This document shows positions 63,983-64,000 of a DNA stretch of 64,000 nucleotides, piece after piece. The stretch is taken from NCBI GenBank assembly GCA_013397845.1, contig VZTG01001547.1, positions 16,691-80,690 of the forward strand, written 5' to 3'. The stretch comes from Melanocharis versteri. Taxonomy: Eukaryota > Chordata > Aves > Passeriformes > Melanocharitidae. A program made the position numbers and the translations under genes. The notes beneath the pieces are model-generated. The model ran no database searches and was not told the DNA's origin. It saw only the letters and a list, made by a program, of their open reading frames with translations. Within the stretch, counting starts at the first letter, position 1, and every line of letters starts with the position of its first letter.

Positions 63983-64000
63983 ATATATATATATATATAT
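63983..64000. repeat. (AT)n microsatellite cut by the window end
   Basis: Nine AT units run to the last base; the true length is unknown. Confidence 0.9.

Noticed and set aside
54430..64000. First exon of the long DPYSL2 (CRMP2A) isoform
   Set aside because: No open frame here resembles its N-terminal extension. It probably lies beyond the window.

Overview
This is a vertebrate nuclear genomic window, almost certainly from a passerine bird. It carries many short 5'-truncated copies of the avian CR1 LINE, most keeping the CR1 3' tail (GGTCCCTTCCAACCC...ATTCTGTGATTCT). It also has an LTR of a type I recognise from songbird genomes. The one protein-coding gene I can support is DPYSL2 (dihydropyrimidinase-like 2, also called CRMP2), on the minus strand. 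All 14 coding exons of the 572-residue short isoform are present, from the ATG at 54428 to the TAA at 14706-14708. Exon lengths (39, 89, 185, 165, 62, 81, 69, 121, 157, 142, 171, 180, 166 and 92 coding bases) sum to 1719 = 572 codons plus stop. Every junction has AG/GT boundaries and compatible phases. Counting back from the C terminus puts the known CRMP2 phosphosites exactly at T509, T514, S518, S522 and T555.

Layout. 1-11979 is gene-free sequence downstream of DPYSL2, with a solo LTR (1402-2778), several CR1 fragments, an AT-rich tract (5240-5425) and a 47-bp tandem repeat (11412-11540). 11980-14705 is the roughly 2.7 kb 3'UTR, ending at an AATAAA (minus strand) at 11998-12003. 14706-54428 is the coding span; the largest intron is intron 3 (17.4 kb), and introns 9 and 10 are very short (156 and 188 bp). 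53930-55570 is a CpG island over exon 1 and the promoter, with paired octamer and CCAAT motifs and a GC-rich minisatellite of about 79-bp units. 55570-64000 is upstream sequence with no supportable gene. By homology with mammals it probably lies inside the first intron of the long (CRMP2A) isoform, whose own first exon I do not see. The window ends in a second CpG-richer stretch and an (AT)n microsatellite.

There is no prokaryotic-style system, CRISPR array, gene cluster or convincing novel protein here. The points most worth a second look are regulatory or structural: the minisatellite beside the promoter, the octamer/CCAAT arrangement, an upstream CpG-rich patch with a TATA-like box, AT-rich blocks that resemble conserved non-coding elements, and an unexplained hydrophobic open frame in intron 7. 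No alignment or repeat-library search was possible, so family names rest on recognition of the sequence.
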